A DNA stretch of 39,296 nt, taken from the NCBI GenBank assembly GCA_947643415.1, contig CANRWA010000035.1, forward strand, positions 1 through 39,296, in the 5' to 3' direction. The notes beneath the pieces were generated by a model that was not told where the DNA came from, did no database searches, and worked only from the letters and a program-made list of their open reading frames with translations. The DNA is from an uncultured Clostridia bacterium (GTDB lineage Bacteria > Bacillota > Clostridia > Lachnospirales > Lachnospiraceae). Positions within the stretch are counted from its first letter, which is position 1. Every line of letters begins with the position of its first letter. Positions 10,094 to 19,735 of the stretch are shown piece by piece. The position numbers and the translations under genes were made by a program.

Positions 10094-11418
10094 AGAAGAG
10101 AGTATTGTGGTTCGTGGTTTCCTGTTTTCTATTAGTTATCCTGTGTGCTGCCTGTGGGAAGGAAAAGGAACAGCAAAAGAAGAAACCAGATTCGGAGACT
10201 GCTGTATCAGGACAGGCAGGGACAGAGCAGCAGGCAACTGGCACTTCAATATCTGGTACATCAATATCCGGCTCTTCTGTGGCAGGAAATACATCACTGG
10301 AAGAACGGAGCTGCGATTTTGCCGAACAGATTGCCGGCGGGATCATGACAGAACTGTGGGTTAATCTGTCACCAGAGCTGGCAGGACAGGTGACAGTGGA
10401 TGGGCTGCAGGAATCCTGGGAAAGTGTGGCAGAAGGGGCAGAGGCATATGAGAGCATTGAGAGTGTTAAGCGACAAGAGAATGATGAATACCAGATTGTT
10501 CTTGTAACAATGCGTTTTCGCCAGAATCAGGGACGGAGCATTCGGTTTGTATATAATAAAGAAGAACAGATTGCCGGTATCTGGTTTGATGTGGCGGAGA
10601 TCCCAAAGACAGATAAGAGAGAATATTCAGATTCGGAACCAGTTGGAACCTGGACCGAAGAAGAGATTACGATAGGGAGGGATCCCTATCCTCTGACAGG
10701 AAAGATAACCATTCCAGAGGGAAAGAAAGCCCCTGTTGTTATCCTTCTTGCAGACGCGGCAGATTCAGATATGGATGGCACCATAGGAAAAAACGAAAAC
10801 AAGCCATTGCGTGATATAGCACAGGGACTTGCGGAAAAAGGAATCGCATCGGTCCGCTATAACCGCAGAAGTTTTGAGTACAGTGGGAGCGTATCTGCAG
10901 AGGACAGTCTGTATGACACACTCTTTCAGGATGTGTGGTATGCAGTAGACCAGATGTATAATGAACAAAGAGTTGACCGTGGGAAAATATACGTTCTGGC
11001 TATGGGAAAGTCAGCTGATTATATGCCTGCCATCGTAAAAAAGAAAGCAAAACGTCTGTCGGGTGCTGTCATGATGGCAGCGAAGCCTGTATCGGCCACA
11101 GAGAGGTTTTATTCCAGGGAGGAAAAGAATATCAGCAGCGACGCCTCTTATTTTATGGAAGACAACTCCACCATTCCCCTGCTCATGCTGCAGGGGGAGG
11201 AAGATTTTCAGACCATTATGAATGATTTTGAACAGTGGAAGGAGATCTGGAAAGGGCGCTCCCATATTGTGTACCACTCTTATCAGCGCCTGAACCATTA
11301 CTTTATGGCATCATCAGGAAAAGAAGACCAGGAAGAATATGATACAAGCGGCAAAGTGAATCAGTCTGTCATTAAGGATATTGCTGAGTGGTGCAGTGAG
11401 ACAGCAGAGAAAGAGTGA
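10090..11418 (+). CDS. Lipoprotein with DUF3887-like and alpha/beta-hydrolase regions
   Basis: 442-residue predicted lipoprotein. It begins with a basic, hydrophobic signal and a lipobox ending LCAAC, so Cys22 would be lipid-modified after cleavage. A Ser/Thr/Gly linker with repeated GTSISG units follows. Residues about 75-165 resemble the DUF3887 region often placed before hydrolases. Residues about 195-440 resemble an alpha/beta hydrolase, with GKITIPEGKKAPVVILLADA, an ASVRYNRRSFEYSG segment, VYVLAMGKS in the nucleophile-elbow position and LNHYF near the C-terminus as the possible catalytic His. The elbow reads GKSAD rather than GxSxG, so activity is uncertain. The start is TTG overlapping the upstream stop. 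Confidence 0.75.
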   Translation: MKKRVLWFVVSCFLLVILCAACGKEKEQQKKKPDSETAVSGQAGTEQQATGTSISGTSISGSSVAGNTSLEERSCDFAEQIAGGIMTELWVNLSPELAGQVTVDGLQESWESVAEGAEAYESIESVKRQENDEYQIVLVTMRFRQNQGRSIRFVYNKEEQIAGIWFDVAEIPKTDKREYSDSEPVGTWTEEEITIGRDPYPLTGKITIPEGKKAPVVILLADAADSDMDGTIGKNENKPLRDIAQGLAEKGIASVRYNRRSFEYSGSVSAEDSLYDTLFQDVWYAVDQMYNEQRVDRGKIYVLAMGKSADYMPAIVKKKAKRLSGAVMMAAKPVSATERFYSREEKNISSDASYFMEDNSTIPLLMLQGEEDFQTIMNDFEQWKEIWKGRSHIVYHSYQRLNHYFMASSGKEDQEEYDTSGKVNQSVIKDIAEWCSETAEKE

Positions 11419-11425
11419 TCTGAAA

Positions 11426-12070
11426 ATGAAATTATTGTATGGGACAGGGAACCCGGCAAAATTAGATGCAATGAAAAGCCGGCTTAAAAATCTGGGTATA
11501 GAGCTAATTGGACTGAGTGATTTAATAGCAGATGGGATTACTGTTCCTAAAGTGTCTGAGGATGGCGATACACCTCTTCAAAATGCAAGACAAAAAGCAA
11601 TTGCTTATTATGAAGCTTTTAAAGTTCCAGTGTTTTCTTGTGATTCTGGATTATATTTTGAAAATGTCCCAGATGAGGTTCAGCCAGGGGTACATGTTCG
11701 CACTATAAATGGTAAACGCTTATCAGACGAAGAAATGATGGAATATTATGCAAAGTTAGTGAGACAGTATGGAAAACTTACAGCCAGATATAGAAATGCA
11801 ATTTGTTTTGTAAAGGATGAAAATCATATTTATGGAGCAATGGAACCATCGATGGAGAGCGAGAAGTTTATATTGACGGATATTCCGCACAGTAAAGTCA
11901 GAAAAAGGGGTTTTCCGCTGGATAGTATGTCGATTGATATAAAGACGAAAAAATATTTTTACGATCTGCCAGCAGATAAATTGGGACAGGTTGCTGTGGA
12001 GGATGGATTTGTGTTGTTTTTTCAGAGAATTTTGAATCATGCTTATGGGATTGTTTATGAAGCTCCTTAA
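11426..12070 (+). CDS. Ham1/RdgB-like nucleoside-triphosphate pyrophosphatase family protein
   Basis: 214 residues. TGNPAKLDAM at the N-terminus matches the substrate-loop motif (TxNxxK) of Ham1/RdgB house-cleaning pyrophosphatases, which hydrolyse ITP/XTP-like nucleotides. SEDGDTPLQNARQKA and VFSCDSGLYFENV match the catalytic Glu/Asp region (usually ADDSGL). The rest is divergent from canonical RdgB: the usual SHR motif near the C-terminus is absent or replaced, so a different substrate is possible. It follows the lipoprotein after 7 bp but is much more AT-rich (about 30% GC in the sampled part against about 48% around it), suggesting acquisition. The ribosome site is weak. Confidence 0.72.
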   Translation: MKLLYGTGNPAKLDAMKSRLKNLGIELIGLSDLIADGITVPKVSEDGDTPLQNARQKAIAYYEAFKVPVFSCDSGLYFENVPDEVQPGVHVRTINGKRLSDEEMMEYYAKLVRQYGKLTARYRNAICFVKDENHIYGAMEPSMESEKFILTDIPHSKVRKRGFPLDSMSIDIKTKKYFYDLPADKLGQVAVEDGFVLFFQRILNHAYGIVYEAP

Positions 12071-12134
12071 ATAATTGGCTAAGGAACTGTTTAAAAATAA
12101 CTTATAATATTGCTTGTCTTTTTTTCTGAGGGCG

Positions 12135-12184
12135 CCAATTGAAAATCAGTTACATAGCCTATTATGCGCCTGATTTTCAAGTGG
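12135..12184. repeat. Inverted repeat between convergent genes
   Basis: CCAATTGAAAATCAG (12135-12149) pairs with CTGATTTTCAAGTGG (12170-12184), 15 bp with one mismatch and a 20-base loop. GCGCC abuts both arms. A run of seven T precedes it rather than following it, so it is not a standard terminator on either strand. It may be the end of a decayed mobile element or a poor bidirectional terminator for the two converging genes. Confidence 0.6.
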
Positions 12185-12209
12185 TACTCTCGAAAAAATC
12201 CTATAGTTT

Positions 12210-14738
12210 TCACTTTCCCCCGGTACGTTTTTCCAATTCCACCAGGGGAATCGGAAGAAGAGAAAGGACTGCCACCATGCCCCACTGCATACCATTCAGT
12301 GCTGTTGTGTGGAAAATTCTCTGTAATGCCGGCACCATGATAACGCTGCACTGCAGGATGATGCACAGAAGGACAGAGAAAAACAGCTTTTTATTCCCGA
12401 AGATACCTATCTGTGTCAGTGAGCGGCCGCTGCGCATATTGAAGGAATGCACAAGCTGGGACAGTGACAGCACAGCAAAACACATGGTGGAGTTTCCTGC
12501 CATATAAGCTACCAGGGCAAGGGAACCGATGAACATTCCTTCCAGCACCATGCGGAAGACTGTTTCCAGGGAGAACATTCCCTTTCCGGCCGGAACAGGT
12601 GGACGGCGCATGATATCTGTATCCGGCGGTTCCACCCCAAGGCACAGGGCAGGGAAGGAATCTGTCACCAGATTGATAAACAGGAGTTGTACCGGAAGAA
12701 GCGGGACATCCAGGCCAAACAGGATCGCAGCAAAGATTGTCATGATTTCCCCTATGTTGCAGGAGAGGAGGAAATGGATGGCTTTTTTTATGTTCTCAAA
12801 GATTCCTCTCCCTTCCCGGATGGCGGATACAATGGTGGAGAAATTGTCATCCATCAGGATCATGTCAGAAGCATTTTTTGCCACATCGGTACCATTCTGC
12901 CCCATGGCACAGCCGATGTCCGCCGCCTTGAGGGCAGGGGCATCGTTCACGCCATCTCCAGTCATGGCGACGATATTTCCCTTTTGCTGATACTGTTTCA
13001 CAAGACGTACCTTGTGTGCCGGAGATACCCTGGCAAAGATGCGGTAGCGGGACAGGTTTTTCGCCAGTTGGCTGTCTGACATAAGATCCAGCTCCCGTCC
13101 GGTGAGAACCTCTTTTTCACTGCTGCAGATCCCCAGCTCTTTTCCGATGGCAGCAGCCGTGATCTGGTGGTCTCCCGTGATCATGACTGGCCGTATGCCG
13201 GCATCCTGACAGCTTTTGACAGCAGTAAAGGCTTCCTTTCTGGGAGGATCGATAAATCCGGCAAATCCGACAAAGATCAGATTTTGTTCCAGGGCATTGC
13301 TTTTATGTGCGGTATCAGAGAGGCGGTATGCCACTGCCAGAACCCGGAGTGCCTCTGAGGCAAATTTCTCGGATTCGGCAAGAAATTCGGTTCGTATGTC
13401 CCTGGTCATGGGACGGCACTGTCCATTATCATAGTATTGGGTGGCATTGGACAGGAGGATCTCTGGTGCCCCTTTCGTGACAGAGAGGAATCCTTTTGCT
13501 GTATTGTGAAGTGTTGTCATCTGTTTTCTGCGGGAATCAAATGGCAGTTCGAAGATGCGTGGGGCGATGGTGTTTTCAGACTCGTAGCTGATGCCCTGGG
13601 ATGAGGCGAAGGAAACAAGGGCTTCCTCCATTGGACCTGTCTTATCATTGCACAGGACAAAGAGACGGGCGAGGAAGGCAGGGTCTCCATGGCAGAAATA
13701 TTTCCGCACGGTCATCTTGTTCTCGGTAAGGGTTCCAGTTTTATCTGAGCAGATGACAGAGGCACTGCCCAGGGTCTCTACAGCAGGCAGATGACGGATG
13801 ATGGCTTTCTGTTTTGCCATGCGTTCTACCCCAAGGGAGAGCATGATGGTGACCAAAGCCGGAAGGCTTTCCGGGATGGCTGCCACACCTAAACTCACAG
13901 AAGTCATGAACATCTCAAAGATTGGGTGGCTGTTGCGGATGCCCAGGAAAAATACGACAGCACAGATGGCAAGTGCCAGAATGCCCAGGAATTTACCGGT
14001 TTTATTCAGCCGCCTTGTCAGTGGGGTTTCCGGGGATTCCTCGTGGGTAAGCATCCCGGCGATCTGGCCGATCTGGGTATCCATGCCGGTGGCAGTGACA
14101 TAACAGGTACCGCGTCCTGTTGTGACCATGGTGCCAGAATATACACAATTCCGTCTGTCACCCAGAGAAAGGCCGGGCGAGGATAGTGCTTCTGGCGATT
14201 TATTTACGGTTCCGGTCTCTCCGGTCAGTGCAGATTCTTCTGTGGACAGGCTGTGGCAGGAGAGGAGCCTTCCATCGGCGGGAACCAGGCATCCTGTCTC
14301 CAGCAGGACGATGTCTCCGGGAACCAGTTCACGGGAAGGAACCGTCTGTTTTTCTCCGTCTCTCAGTACGAGGGCCTCTGGCGTCTGGAGAGACCGCAGC
14401 GCTTCCAGGGAATGTTCTGCCTTCTGTTCCTGATACACACCGATGATGGCATTCACCAGCACGATGGCAAGTATGATGCAGGGATCCGTGATATCTGCAT
14501 CTCCTCTTATATAAGATGCGATAAAAGAGATCAGGGCGGCAGCCAGCAGTGTCAGGATCATGAAATCCTTGAACTGTGAGGCAAACCGTGTAAAGAATCC
14601 TGGTCCTTTTTCCTGTAGCAGCTCGTTGTATCCATACTGCTGCCGCTGCTTTTTCACCTCTTTGTCCGTTAGGCCCTTTTCTGGTTTGCATTTTGTCTTT
14701 CGTATCAACTCTGTGACACTGAGGGAATACCATTCCAT
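12210..14738 (-). CDS. Calcium-type cation-translocating P-type ATPase
   Basis: 842-residue P2A-like ATPase that would export Ca2+ (possibly Mn2+) across the plasma membrane. The N-terminal cation-ATPase domain is followed by membrane helices, the actuator loop LTGET, the PEGL-equivalent IPESLPA in helix M4 (calcium-ATPase pattern), the phosphorylation motif SDKTGTLTENKMT with the phosphorylated Asp at residue 332, the nucleotide-binding domain, MITGDHQ, and the hinge TGDGVNDAPALKAADIG. The C-terminal helices are complete. ATG at 14738 is chosen since AGAAAGGAGA lies upstream; an in-frame TTG at 14759 lacks support. It is monocistronic, divergent from the YtaF-like gene. Confidence 0.92.
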   Translation of the reverse strand: MEWYSLSVTELIRKTKCKPEKGLTDKEVKKQRQQYGYNELLQEKGPGFFTRFASQFKDFMILTLLAAALISFIASYIRGDADITDPCIILAIVLVNAIIGVYQEQKAEHSLEALRSLQTPEALVLRDGEKQTVPSRELVPGDIVLLETGCLVPADGRLLSCHSLSTEESALTGETGTVNKSPEALSSPGLSLGDRRNCVYSGTMVTTGRGTCYVTATGMDTQIGQIAGMLTHEESPETPLTRRLNKTGKFLGILALAICAVVFFLGIRNSHPIFEMFMTSVSLGVAAIPESLPALVTIMLSLGVERMAKQKAIIRHLPAVETLGSASVICSDKTGTLTENKMTVRKYFCHGDPAFLARLFVLCNDKTGPMEEALVSFASSQGISYESENTIAPRIFELPFDSRRKQMTTLHNTAKGFLSVTKGAPEILLSNATQYYDNGQCRPMTRDIRTEFLAESEKFASEALRVLAVAYRLSDTAHKSNALEQNLIFVGFAGFIDPPRKEAFTAVKSCQDAGIRPVMITGDHQITAAAIGKELGICSSEKEVLTGRELDLMSDSQLAKNLSRYRIFARVSPAHKVRLVKQYQQKGNIVAMTGDGVNDAPALKAADIGCAMGQNGTDVAKNASDMILMDDNFSTIVSAIREGRGIFENIKKAIHFLLSCNIGEIMTIFAAILFGLDVPLLPVQLLFINLVTDSFPALCLGVEPPDTDIMRRPPVPAGKGMFSLETVFRMVLEGMFIGSLALVAYMAGNSTMCFAVLSLSQLVHSFNMRSGRSLTQIGIFGNKKLFFSVLLCIILQCSVIMVPALQRIFHTTALNGMQWGMVAVLSLLPIPLVELEKRTGGK

Positions 14739-14771
14739 ATGTACTCTCCTTTCTGGCAATATTGGTTAGGG

Positions 14772-14800
14772 TTTCAAAACTGCTTTTATGTGCATAGGAT
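14772..14800 (+). promoter_or_regulatory. Possible promoter of the YtaF-like gene
   Basis: TTTCAA (14772-14777), 17-base spacer, TAGGAT (14795-14800). The match is moderate; it lies in the 91-bp gap between divergent genes. Confidence 0.35.
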
Positions 14801-14829
14801 AAAAGTAAGAAATAGAGGATGATAATGTT

Positions 14830-15363
14830 ATGGGACTGATATTGTTACTGGCATTGTCTGTCAGCCTGGACGCATTGGGAATTGGGGTGGCATATGCAGT
14901 TTCCGGCATCCAGATTCCGTGGAATACCCGTCTTGTCATCTCCATCATCAATATGATCCTGACATTTGGATTCATTTTGCTGGGACAGAATCTTGGCATG
15001 ATGATCCCCGGATTCTGGTTTCAGGCCGCTGGGGGAGGAATCCTTCTCATATTGGGTGCCAGGACTTTGTGGAATGCCCTGGGGGAGAATACCACGGCAG
15101 ATTATGACAGGGATGCCTCACATACACTGGATCCCTATGAGGGGATCATGCTGGGCCTGACCTTGGCGCTGGATGGTGCATGTGCTGGCCTTGGCATCTG
15201 TGATATGGGGATGGCAGCCTGGCTGTTTCCGGTATTGACAGGAAGTGCCAGCCTTGTTTTTTTGTCAGCAGGAACCAGGATTTCCTGTAATCTGAGGAGA
15301 TTGAACGGAGTAGCAGGGGCGGTTCTGATCATTCTTGGTGTGATCCGCTTTTTCTATGGCTAG
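14830..15363 (+). CDS. YtaF/MntP-like membrane protein
   Basis: 177-residue protein with about six hydrophobic segments. The first helix motif LALSVSLDALGIGVAYAVSGIQIPW and the mid-protein TLALDGACAGLG are the paired Asp-containing helices shared by the sporulation membrane protein YtaF and the manganese exporter MntP. The internal-repeat pattern and short length fit YtaF better. If so it would act in or during sporulation, but the family's activity is poorly known and metal efflux is possible. AGAGGATG precedes the ATG. Its 3' end overlaps the converging DedA gene by 35 bp. Confidence 0.72.
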   Translation: MGLILLLALSVSLDALGIGVAYAVSGIQIPWNTRLVISIINMILTFGFILLGQNLGMMIPGFWFQAAGGGILLILGARTLWNALGENTTADYDRDASHTLDPYEGIMLGLTLALDGACAGLGICDMGMAAWLFPVLTGSASLVFLSAGTRISCNLRRLNGVAGAVLIILGVIRFFYG

Positions 15364-15940
15364 CCAAAAGTTTCCGCAAGAGGATGGCAAGCAGAAGGCA
15401 GGAACCAAGGATGAGGATCCATTTTTTATAGCGGTCAAAATATCCAAAGAACAGGGAGCGGTACTGATAGCAGTAGTACCCCAGCCCTGTCAGTACAGAA
15501 TTCCAGAGCAGTATGCCCAGGGCAGAGCAGAAGAGATAGCTGCCAAAGGGCTGTTTCATGGCACCAGCGACAAAACCGATATAGGTTCGGCACAAAGGGA
15601 TGATACGGCTCAGAAAGACCGCACTTTTTCCGTGGTCTCCAAAAGTGCGGTAGGAGGCAAGGATGGGGCGCTCCAGGGAGGGAAAGCGCCTCATTGCTTT
15701 CTCCAGCAGCGGGGAGCCTCCCGCCCTGCCGATGCCATAAGTAAGGGCGGTGCCGCCTAGTCCGGCGGCGCTGCTGATGAGGACAAGGATAGCATAAGGC
15801 ATGCCATGCCCGGCACCAACCAGGCCAGCAAGAGGAAGTATGATCTCGCTGGAGACAGGAAAACAGGCATATTCCAGAAAGATCAGAAAAAACATGGCAG
15901 GCAGGCCATAGTCTGTTATGATCATTTCAATATAGGACAT
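15329..15940 (-). CDS. DedA/SNARE-associated-family membrane protein
   Basis: 203-residue integral membrane protein of the DedA family, whose members act as lipid flippases or scramblases (undecaprenyl phosphate or phospholipid) and support envelope homeostasis. Key features are FLIFLEYACFPVSSEIILPLAG, the GGTALTYGIGRAGG membrane loop, and FLSRIIPLCRTYIGFVAGAMKQP, the conserved F/LxRxxPxxR motif with GxxxM. The ATG at 15940 is preferred since AAGGAGAG lies ten bases upstream; the longer upstream frame has no family similarity. The gene overlaps the YtaF-like gene tail to tail. Confidence 0.86.
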   Translation of the reverse strand: MSYIEMIITDYGLPAMFFLIFLEYACFPVSSEIILPLAGLVGAGHGMPYAILVLISSAAGLGGTALTYGIGRAGGSPLLEKAMRRFPSLERPILASYRTFGDHGKSAVFLSRIIPLCRTYIGFVAGAMKQPFGSYLFCSALGILLWNSVLTGLGYYCYQYRSLFFGYFDRYKKWILILGSCLLLAILLRKLLASHRKSGSHQE

Positions 15941-15992
15941 AAGATAATCACTCTCCTTGGTATAATCTATGCCCTGCCATGTGGAAGTATTC

Positions 15993-16021
15993 TTGACAAA
16001 GGTTTTCACAGTTGGTATTAT
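15993..16021 (+). promoter_or_regulatory. Strong promoter of the L,D-transpeptidase-leuS unit
   Basis: TTGACA (15993-15998), 17-base spacer, TATTAT (16016-16021), 49 bp before the L,D-transpeptidase ATG. No further promoter is evident until after luxS, so it may drive the whole 12-kb plus-strand run. Confidence 0.8.
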
Positions 16022-16070
16022 GAGATAGTATGCAAATTTTAGTAAATCCGCTTCAGGAGGAAGATTTCTT

Positions 16071-17288
16071 ATGAAAAGATGGAGAAACACACTGTTTGCA
16101 GTATTGCTCCTGTTTCTTTTCTGCGGGGCAGGAATATCAGCAGAAGCGAAGACGAAAGCTAAAGGAAAGGCCTCAGGGCAATATATGATCCGGATTAATA
16201 AGCAGCAGAATGTTGTGAATGTATATAAGCATGTGAAAGGCAAGAAATATAAACCATACAGGGCATTTGTCTGCTCCACCGGACCAGGGACACCGGTGGG
16301 AACATTCCATCTTCTGGAAAAAATGCGGTGGCACCAGTTGGATGGCCCTACTTACGGCCAGTACTGCAGCCGGATAACGGGAAGGATCCTGTTTCATTCC
16401 GTCTGGTACTATAAGCCGGACAAGACAACACAGTCCTATATTCAGTACAACCGTCTGGGTACTGCCGCTTCCCATGGCTGTGTGCGCCTGACGGTGTGGG
16501 ATGCCAAGTGGATCTTTGACAACTGCCCGTCAGGGACAAAGGTCATGATATACAATTCCCCTGATCCGGGACCTTTTGGCAAGCCAAAGGCTTTGAAGGT
16601 CAGTGGGTTCAGTGGATGGGACCCTACAGATCCGGATCCAGCAAACCCGTACTGGAAGAAACAGCCATTGATCACAGGGGTAAAGAAGAAGACGGTTCGT
16701 TATGGTGCGAAAGTGAAGGTTAAAAAAGGTATCCGGGCAAAGGACAGTTTTGGAAAAAATGTATCACCAAAGGTAAAAGTGAGTATATGGTTTAAGGCGC
16801 TGGCAAAAGATAAGTATAAGAAAGTAAAGAAGATCGATACAAAGGTACCGGGAAACTACAAGGTGGCTTACCGTGTTACGGATATACTGAGACATACGGC
16901 AAGGAAGACAGCAGTGTTCCGGGTAGTGCCAGCGAAGAAGATCACTTCGCTGAAGCTGAACCATGAGTCGATGACCCTGTATGTGGGAGGGGCAGCTTCT
17001 GAGGCAAAGGGCCAGTTGAAGGTGAGTAAGGTTTTACCGAAGAAAGCATCTTATAAGCAAGTCAGGTATTCCTCATCCAATAAGAAGATCGTGACAGTGA
17101 CCGCCAAGGGTGCTGTCAGGGCAAAGAAGAAGGGGAGTGCCGTGATCCGGGTTTCTGCCCTGGATGGTTCAGATAAAAAGGCTGCCTGCAGGGTTATTGT
17201 AAAGAGGATATCAGAGAAACCGTTGGGGGACGACCCGGTGAAAGATCCGGTGGCAGTCAGCGGTTCCGCTGCAAAGATAATTTTGTGA
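16071..17288 (+). CDS. Secreted L,D-transpeptidase (YkuD) with C-terminal Ig-like domain
   Basis: 405 residues. A signal peptide (basic MKRWRN, hydrophobic core, cleavage near ISAEA) precedes the YkuD domain (about residues 35-160). YkuD enzymes form 3-3 cross-links or attach proteins to peptidoglycan through a cysteine acyl-enzyme. The catalytic motif SHGCVRL is intact with Cys137, and the partner His lies in ILFHSVWYY. The region after residue 190 is very Lys-rich and ends in a bacterial Ig-like (Big_2-type) domain, [14 protein letters not shown] to [16 protein letters not shown], likely a wall-binding module. It has an AGGAGG ribosome site and its own strong promoter; leuS starts 19 bp downstream. 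Confidence 0.88.
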   Translation: MKRWRNTLFAVLLLFLFCGAGISAEAKTKAKGKASGQYMIRINKQQNVVNVYKHVKGKKYKPYRAFVCSTGPGTPVGTFHLLEKMRWHQLDGPTYGQYCSRITGRILFHSVWYYKPDKTTQSYIQYNRLGTAASHGCVRLTVWDAKWIFDNCPSGTKVMIYNSPDPGPFGKPKALKVSGFSGWDPTDPDPANPYWKKQPLITGVKKKTVRYGAKVKVKKGIRAKDSFGKNVSPKVKVSIWFKALAKDKYKKVKKIDTKVPGNYKVAYRVTDILRHTARKTAVFRVVPAKKITSLKLNHESMTLYVGGAASEAKGQLKVSKVLPKKASYKQVRYSSSNKKIVTVTAKGAVRAKKKGSAVIRVSALDGSDKKAACRVIVKRISEKPLGDDPVKDPVAVSGSAAKIIL

Positions 17289-17307
17289 CAAAGGAATGGA
17301 GGTTAAT

Positions 17308-19716
17308 ATGAGTCAGAGATATAATCCAAAAGAGATCGAGAAGAAATGGCAGAAAATATGGGAGGATGAGAAGGCATTTCAGGCCACCAGTGACTATAGC
17401 AAGCCCAAATATTATGCACTGGTGGAATTTCCCTATCCTTCCGGACAGGGGCTTCATGTTGGACATCCCCGTCCTTATACCGCGCTGGATATCGTGGCAA
17501 GGAAGAGGAGGATGCAGGGATATAATGTCCTGTATCCTATGGGCTGGGATGCTTTCGGACTGCCCACAGAGAATTATGCCATCCAGAACAAGATCCATCC
17601 AAAGGAAGTTACGAAGAATAATGTGGCACATTTTAAGAAACAGCTGCAGGCACTTGGATATTCTTTTGACTGGGACCGTGAAGTAAACACGACAGATCCC
17701 AATTATTATAAATGGACACAGTGGATCTTCCTGAAACTCTTCAAGGCAGGGCTTGCCTATAAGTCAGAGATGCCCATTAACTGGTGTACCTCCTGTAAAT
17801 GCGGTCTGGCAAATGAGGAGGTGGTCAATGGTGTCTGCGAGAGATGCGGAAGCCCGGTTGTCCGCAAGGTAAAGAGCCAGTGGATGCTGAAGATCACCGA
17901 ATATGCAGATAAACTTATTGACGATCTGGATGGGCTGGATTATATTGAGCGTGTTAAAGTGTCCCAGAAAAACTGGATCGGACGTTCCCATGGCGCTGAG
18001 GTGGATTTCAAGCTGAAGGGAAAAGAGGAAAAGCTGAGGATCTATACCACAAGGCCGGATACGCTTTTCGGTGTTACTTATATGGTGGTCTCTCCAGAGC
18101 ATCCATATCTTGACCAGTTTAAGGATGAGATTAAGAACTGGGATGCCATTGTGGAGTACCGTGAAAAGGCTGCACGTAAATCAGATTTTGAGAGGACAGA
18201 GCTGGCAAAGGACAAAACAGGTGTCCCCATTGATGGGCTCAGTGCCATCAATCCGGTCAATGGCGAAGAGATCCCTGTTTGGGTTTCCGACTATGTACTG
18301 ATGAGCTATGGAACAGGTGCCATTATGGCAGTACCTGCCCATGATACCCGTGACTGGGAATTTGCAAAGAAGTTTGATCTTCCTATCATTGAGGTGATCG
18401 CAGGCGGCGATGTGGAGAAAGAGGCATTTACTGATGTCGCCACAGGAACCCTTGTGAATTCTGGTTTTCTCACAGGAAAATCGGTGGAAGAGGCAAAGAA
18501 AGCCATGATAGAATGGCTGGTAAAAGAAGGTGTCGGCACGGCGAAGAAAAATTTCAAGCTCCGCGATTGGGTATTTTCCAGACAGCGTTATTGGGGTGAG
18601 CCAATCCCTATTGTAAAATGTGAAAAGTGCGGTTATGTTCCGGTTCCGGAAGAAGAGCTTCCGTTGGAACTGCCGGAGGTGGACAATTATATGCCTACCG
18701 ATAATGGTGAATCGCCGATTGCCAACATGCGTGAATGGGTGGAGACGACCTGCCCATGCTGCGGCGGAAAGGCTGAGCGTGAGACGGATACCATGCCGCA
18801 GTGGGCCGGATCTTCCTGGTATTTCCTGCGTTACATCGATCCGGATAATGATGAGGCACTGGCTTCGAAAGAAGCGCTGGATTATTGGCTTCCCATTGAC
18901 TGGTACAATGGCGGTATGGAACATACGACACTTCATCTTCTATATTCTCGTTTCTGGCACAAATTCCTGTATGACCAGGGGGTAGTGCCAACGAAGGAAC
19001 CATACCAGAAGAGGACATCCCATGGCATGATCCTTGGTGAAAATGGAGAGAAAATGAGTAAGTCCCGCGGCAATGTGGTCAATCCGGATGATATAGTGAA
19101 TGATTATGGTGCAGACACACTGCGTACTTATGAGATGTTCATCGGAGCCTTTGATGCGGCGGCGGCATGGTCAGAGGACGGCGTGAAGGGCTGCCGGAGA
19201 TTCCTGGACCGCGTCTGGAAACTGAAGGATATGGTATCTGGGGAAGAGGGTTATTCAAAAGACCTGGAGACAAAGATACACCAGACCATCAAGAAAGTCA
19301 GCAATGATTTTGAGACATTGAAATATAATACAGCCATCGCAGCCATGATGGCGCTGATCAATGAATTTTATAAAAAGGGTACACTGACGAAGGAAGAGTT
19401 CCGCACCCTGCTCATCCTGCTGAATCCAGTAGCGCCTCATATCACAGAGGAACTCTGGGAGGAGATGGGCTTCGGGGGAAGGATCTATCAGACAGCATGG
19501 CCGGAGTATGATGAGGCGAAGACCGTTGAGAAGGTTCAGGAGATCGGTGTACAGATCAATGGCAAAGTGCGTGCGACGGCGGCACTGGCGTTAGACGCTA
19601 CCAGGGAAGAGGCACTGGCAGCAGGAAGAGAAGCTGTGGCAGATAAGATCGCAGGCAAAGAGATCGTAAAAGAGATCTATGTGCCGGGACGTATTATAAA
19701 CATTGTTGTGAAATAA
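17308..19716 (+). CDS. leuS: Leucyl-tRNA synthetase
   Basis: 802-residue class Ia synthetase charging tRNA-Leu. The HIGH signature appears as [11 protein letters not shown] near residue 50, the editing domain covers about 220-400 ([35 protein letters not shown]), zinc-type Cys pairs are present (CTSCKCG.., CEKCGY, CPCCGG), and [10 protein letters not shown] is the KMSKS loop. The C-terminal tRNA-binding domains are complete, ending with [14 protein letters not shown] at 17308 follows GGAGG; an in-frame ATG at 17296 overlaps that site and is unlikely. No T-box leader is present upstream. Confidence 0.98.
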   Translation: MSQRYNPKEIEKKWQKIWEDEKAFQATSDYSKPKYYALVEFPYPSGQGLHVGHPRPYTALDIVARKRRMQGYNVLYPMGWDAFGLPTENYAIQNKIHPKEVTKNNVAHFKKQLQALGYSFDWDREVNTTDPNYYKWTQWIFLKLFKAGLAYKSEMPINWCTSCKCGLANEEVVNGVCERCGSPVVRKVKSQWMLKITEYADKLIDDLDGLDYIERVKVSQKNWIGRSHGAEVDFKLKGKEEKLRIYTTRPDTLFGVTYMVVSPEHPYLDQFKDEIKNWDAIVEYREKAARKSDFERTELAKDKTGVPIDGLSAINPVNGEEIPVWVSDYVLMSYGTGAIMAVPAHDTRDWEFAKKFDLPIIEVIAGGDVEKEAFTDVATGTLVNSGFLTGKSVEEAKKAMIEWLVKEGVGTAKKNFKLRDWVFSRQRYWGEPIPIVKCEKCGYVPVPEEELPLELPEVDNYMPTDNGESPIANMREWVETTCPCCGGKAERETDTMPQWAGSSWYFLRYIDPDNDEALASKEALDYWLPIDWYNGGMEHTTLHLLYSRFWHKFLYDQGVVPTKEPYQKRTSHGMILGENGEKMSKSRGNVVNPDDIVNDYGADTLRTYEMFIGAFDAAAAWSEDGVKGCRRFLDRVWKLKDMVSGEEGYSKDLETKIHQTIKKVSNDFETLKYNTAIAAMMALINEFYKKGTLTKEEFRTLLILLNPVAPHITEELWEEMGFGGRIYQTAWPEYDEAKTVEKVQEIGVQINGKVRATAALALDATREEALAAGREAVADKIAGKEIVKEIYVPGRIINIVVK

Positions 19717-19735
19717 AAGATGGAGGGAACAATAA

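Noticed and set aside
12135-12184. Standard intrinsic terminator between the Ham1-like and ATPase genes
   Set aside because: The stem is strong, but no T run follows it on either strand; the T run lies on the wrong side, so it is listed as an inverted repeat only.
13798-14433. Plus-strand frames opposite the P-type ATPase
   Set aside because: Antisense to conserved catalytic motifs, with no promoter or ribosome site.
15941-16279. N-terminal extension of the DedA frame
   Set aside because: The extra 113 residues have no family similarity, run across the divergent L,D-transpeptidase promoter and its start, and a good ribosome site precedes the internal ATG at 15940.
17289-17307. T-box or other amino-acid riboswitch before leuS
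   Set aside because: Only 19 bp separate leuS from the preceding gene, and no T-box sequence or specifier hairpin is visible upstream of that gene either.
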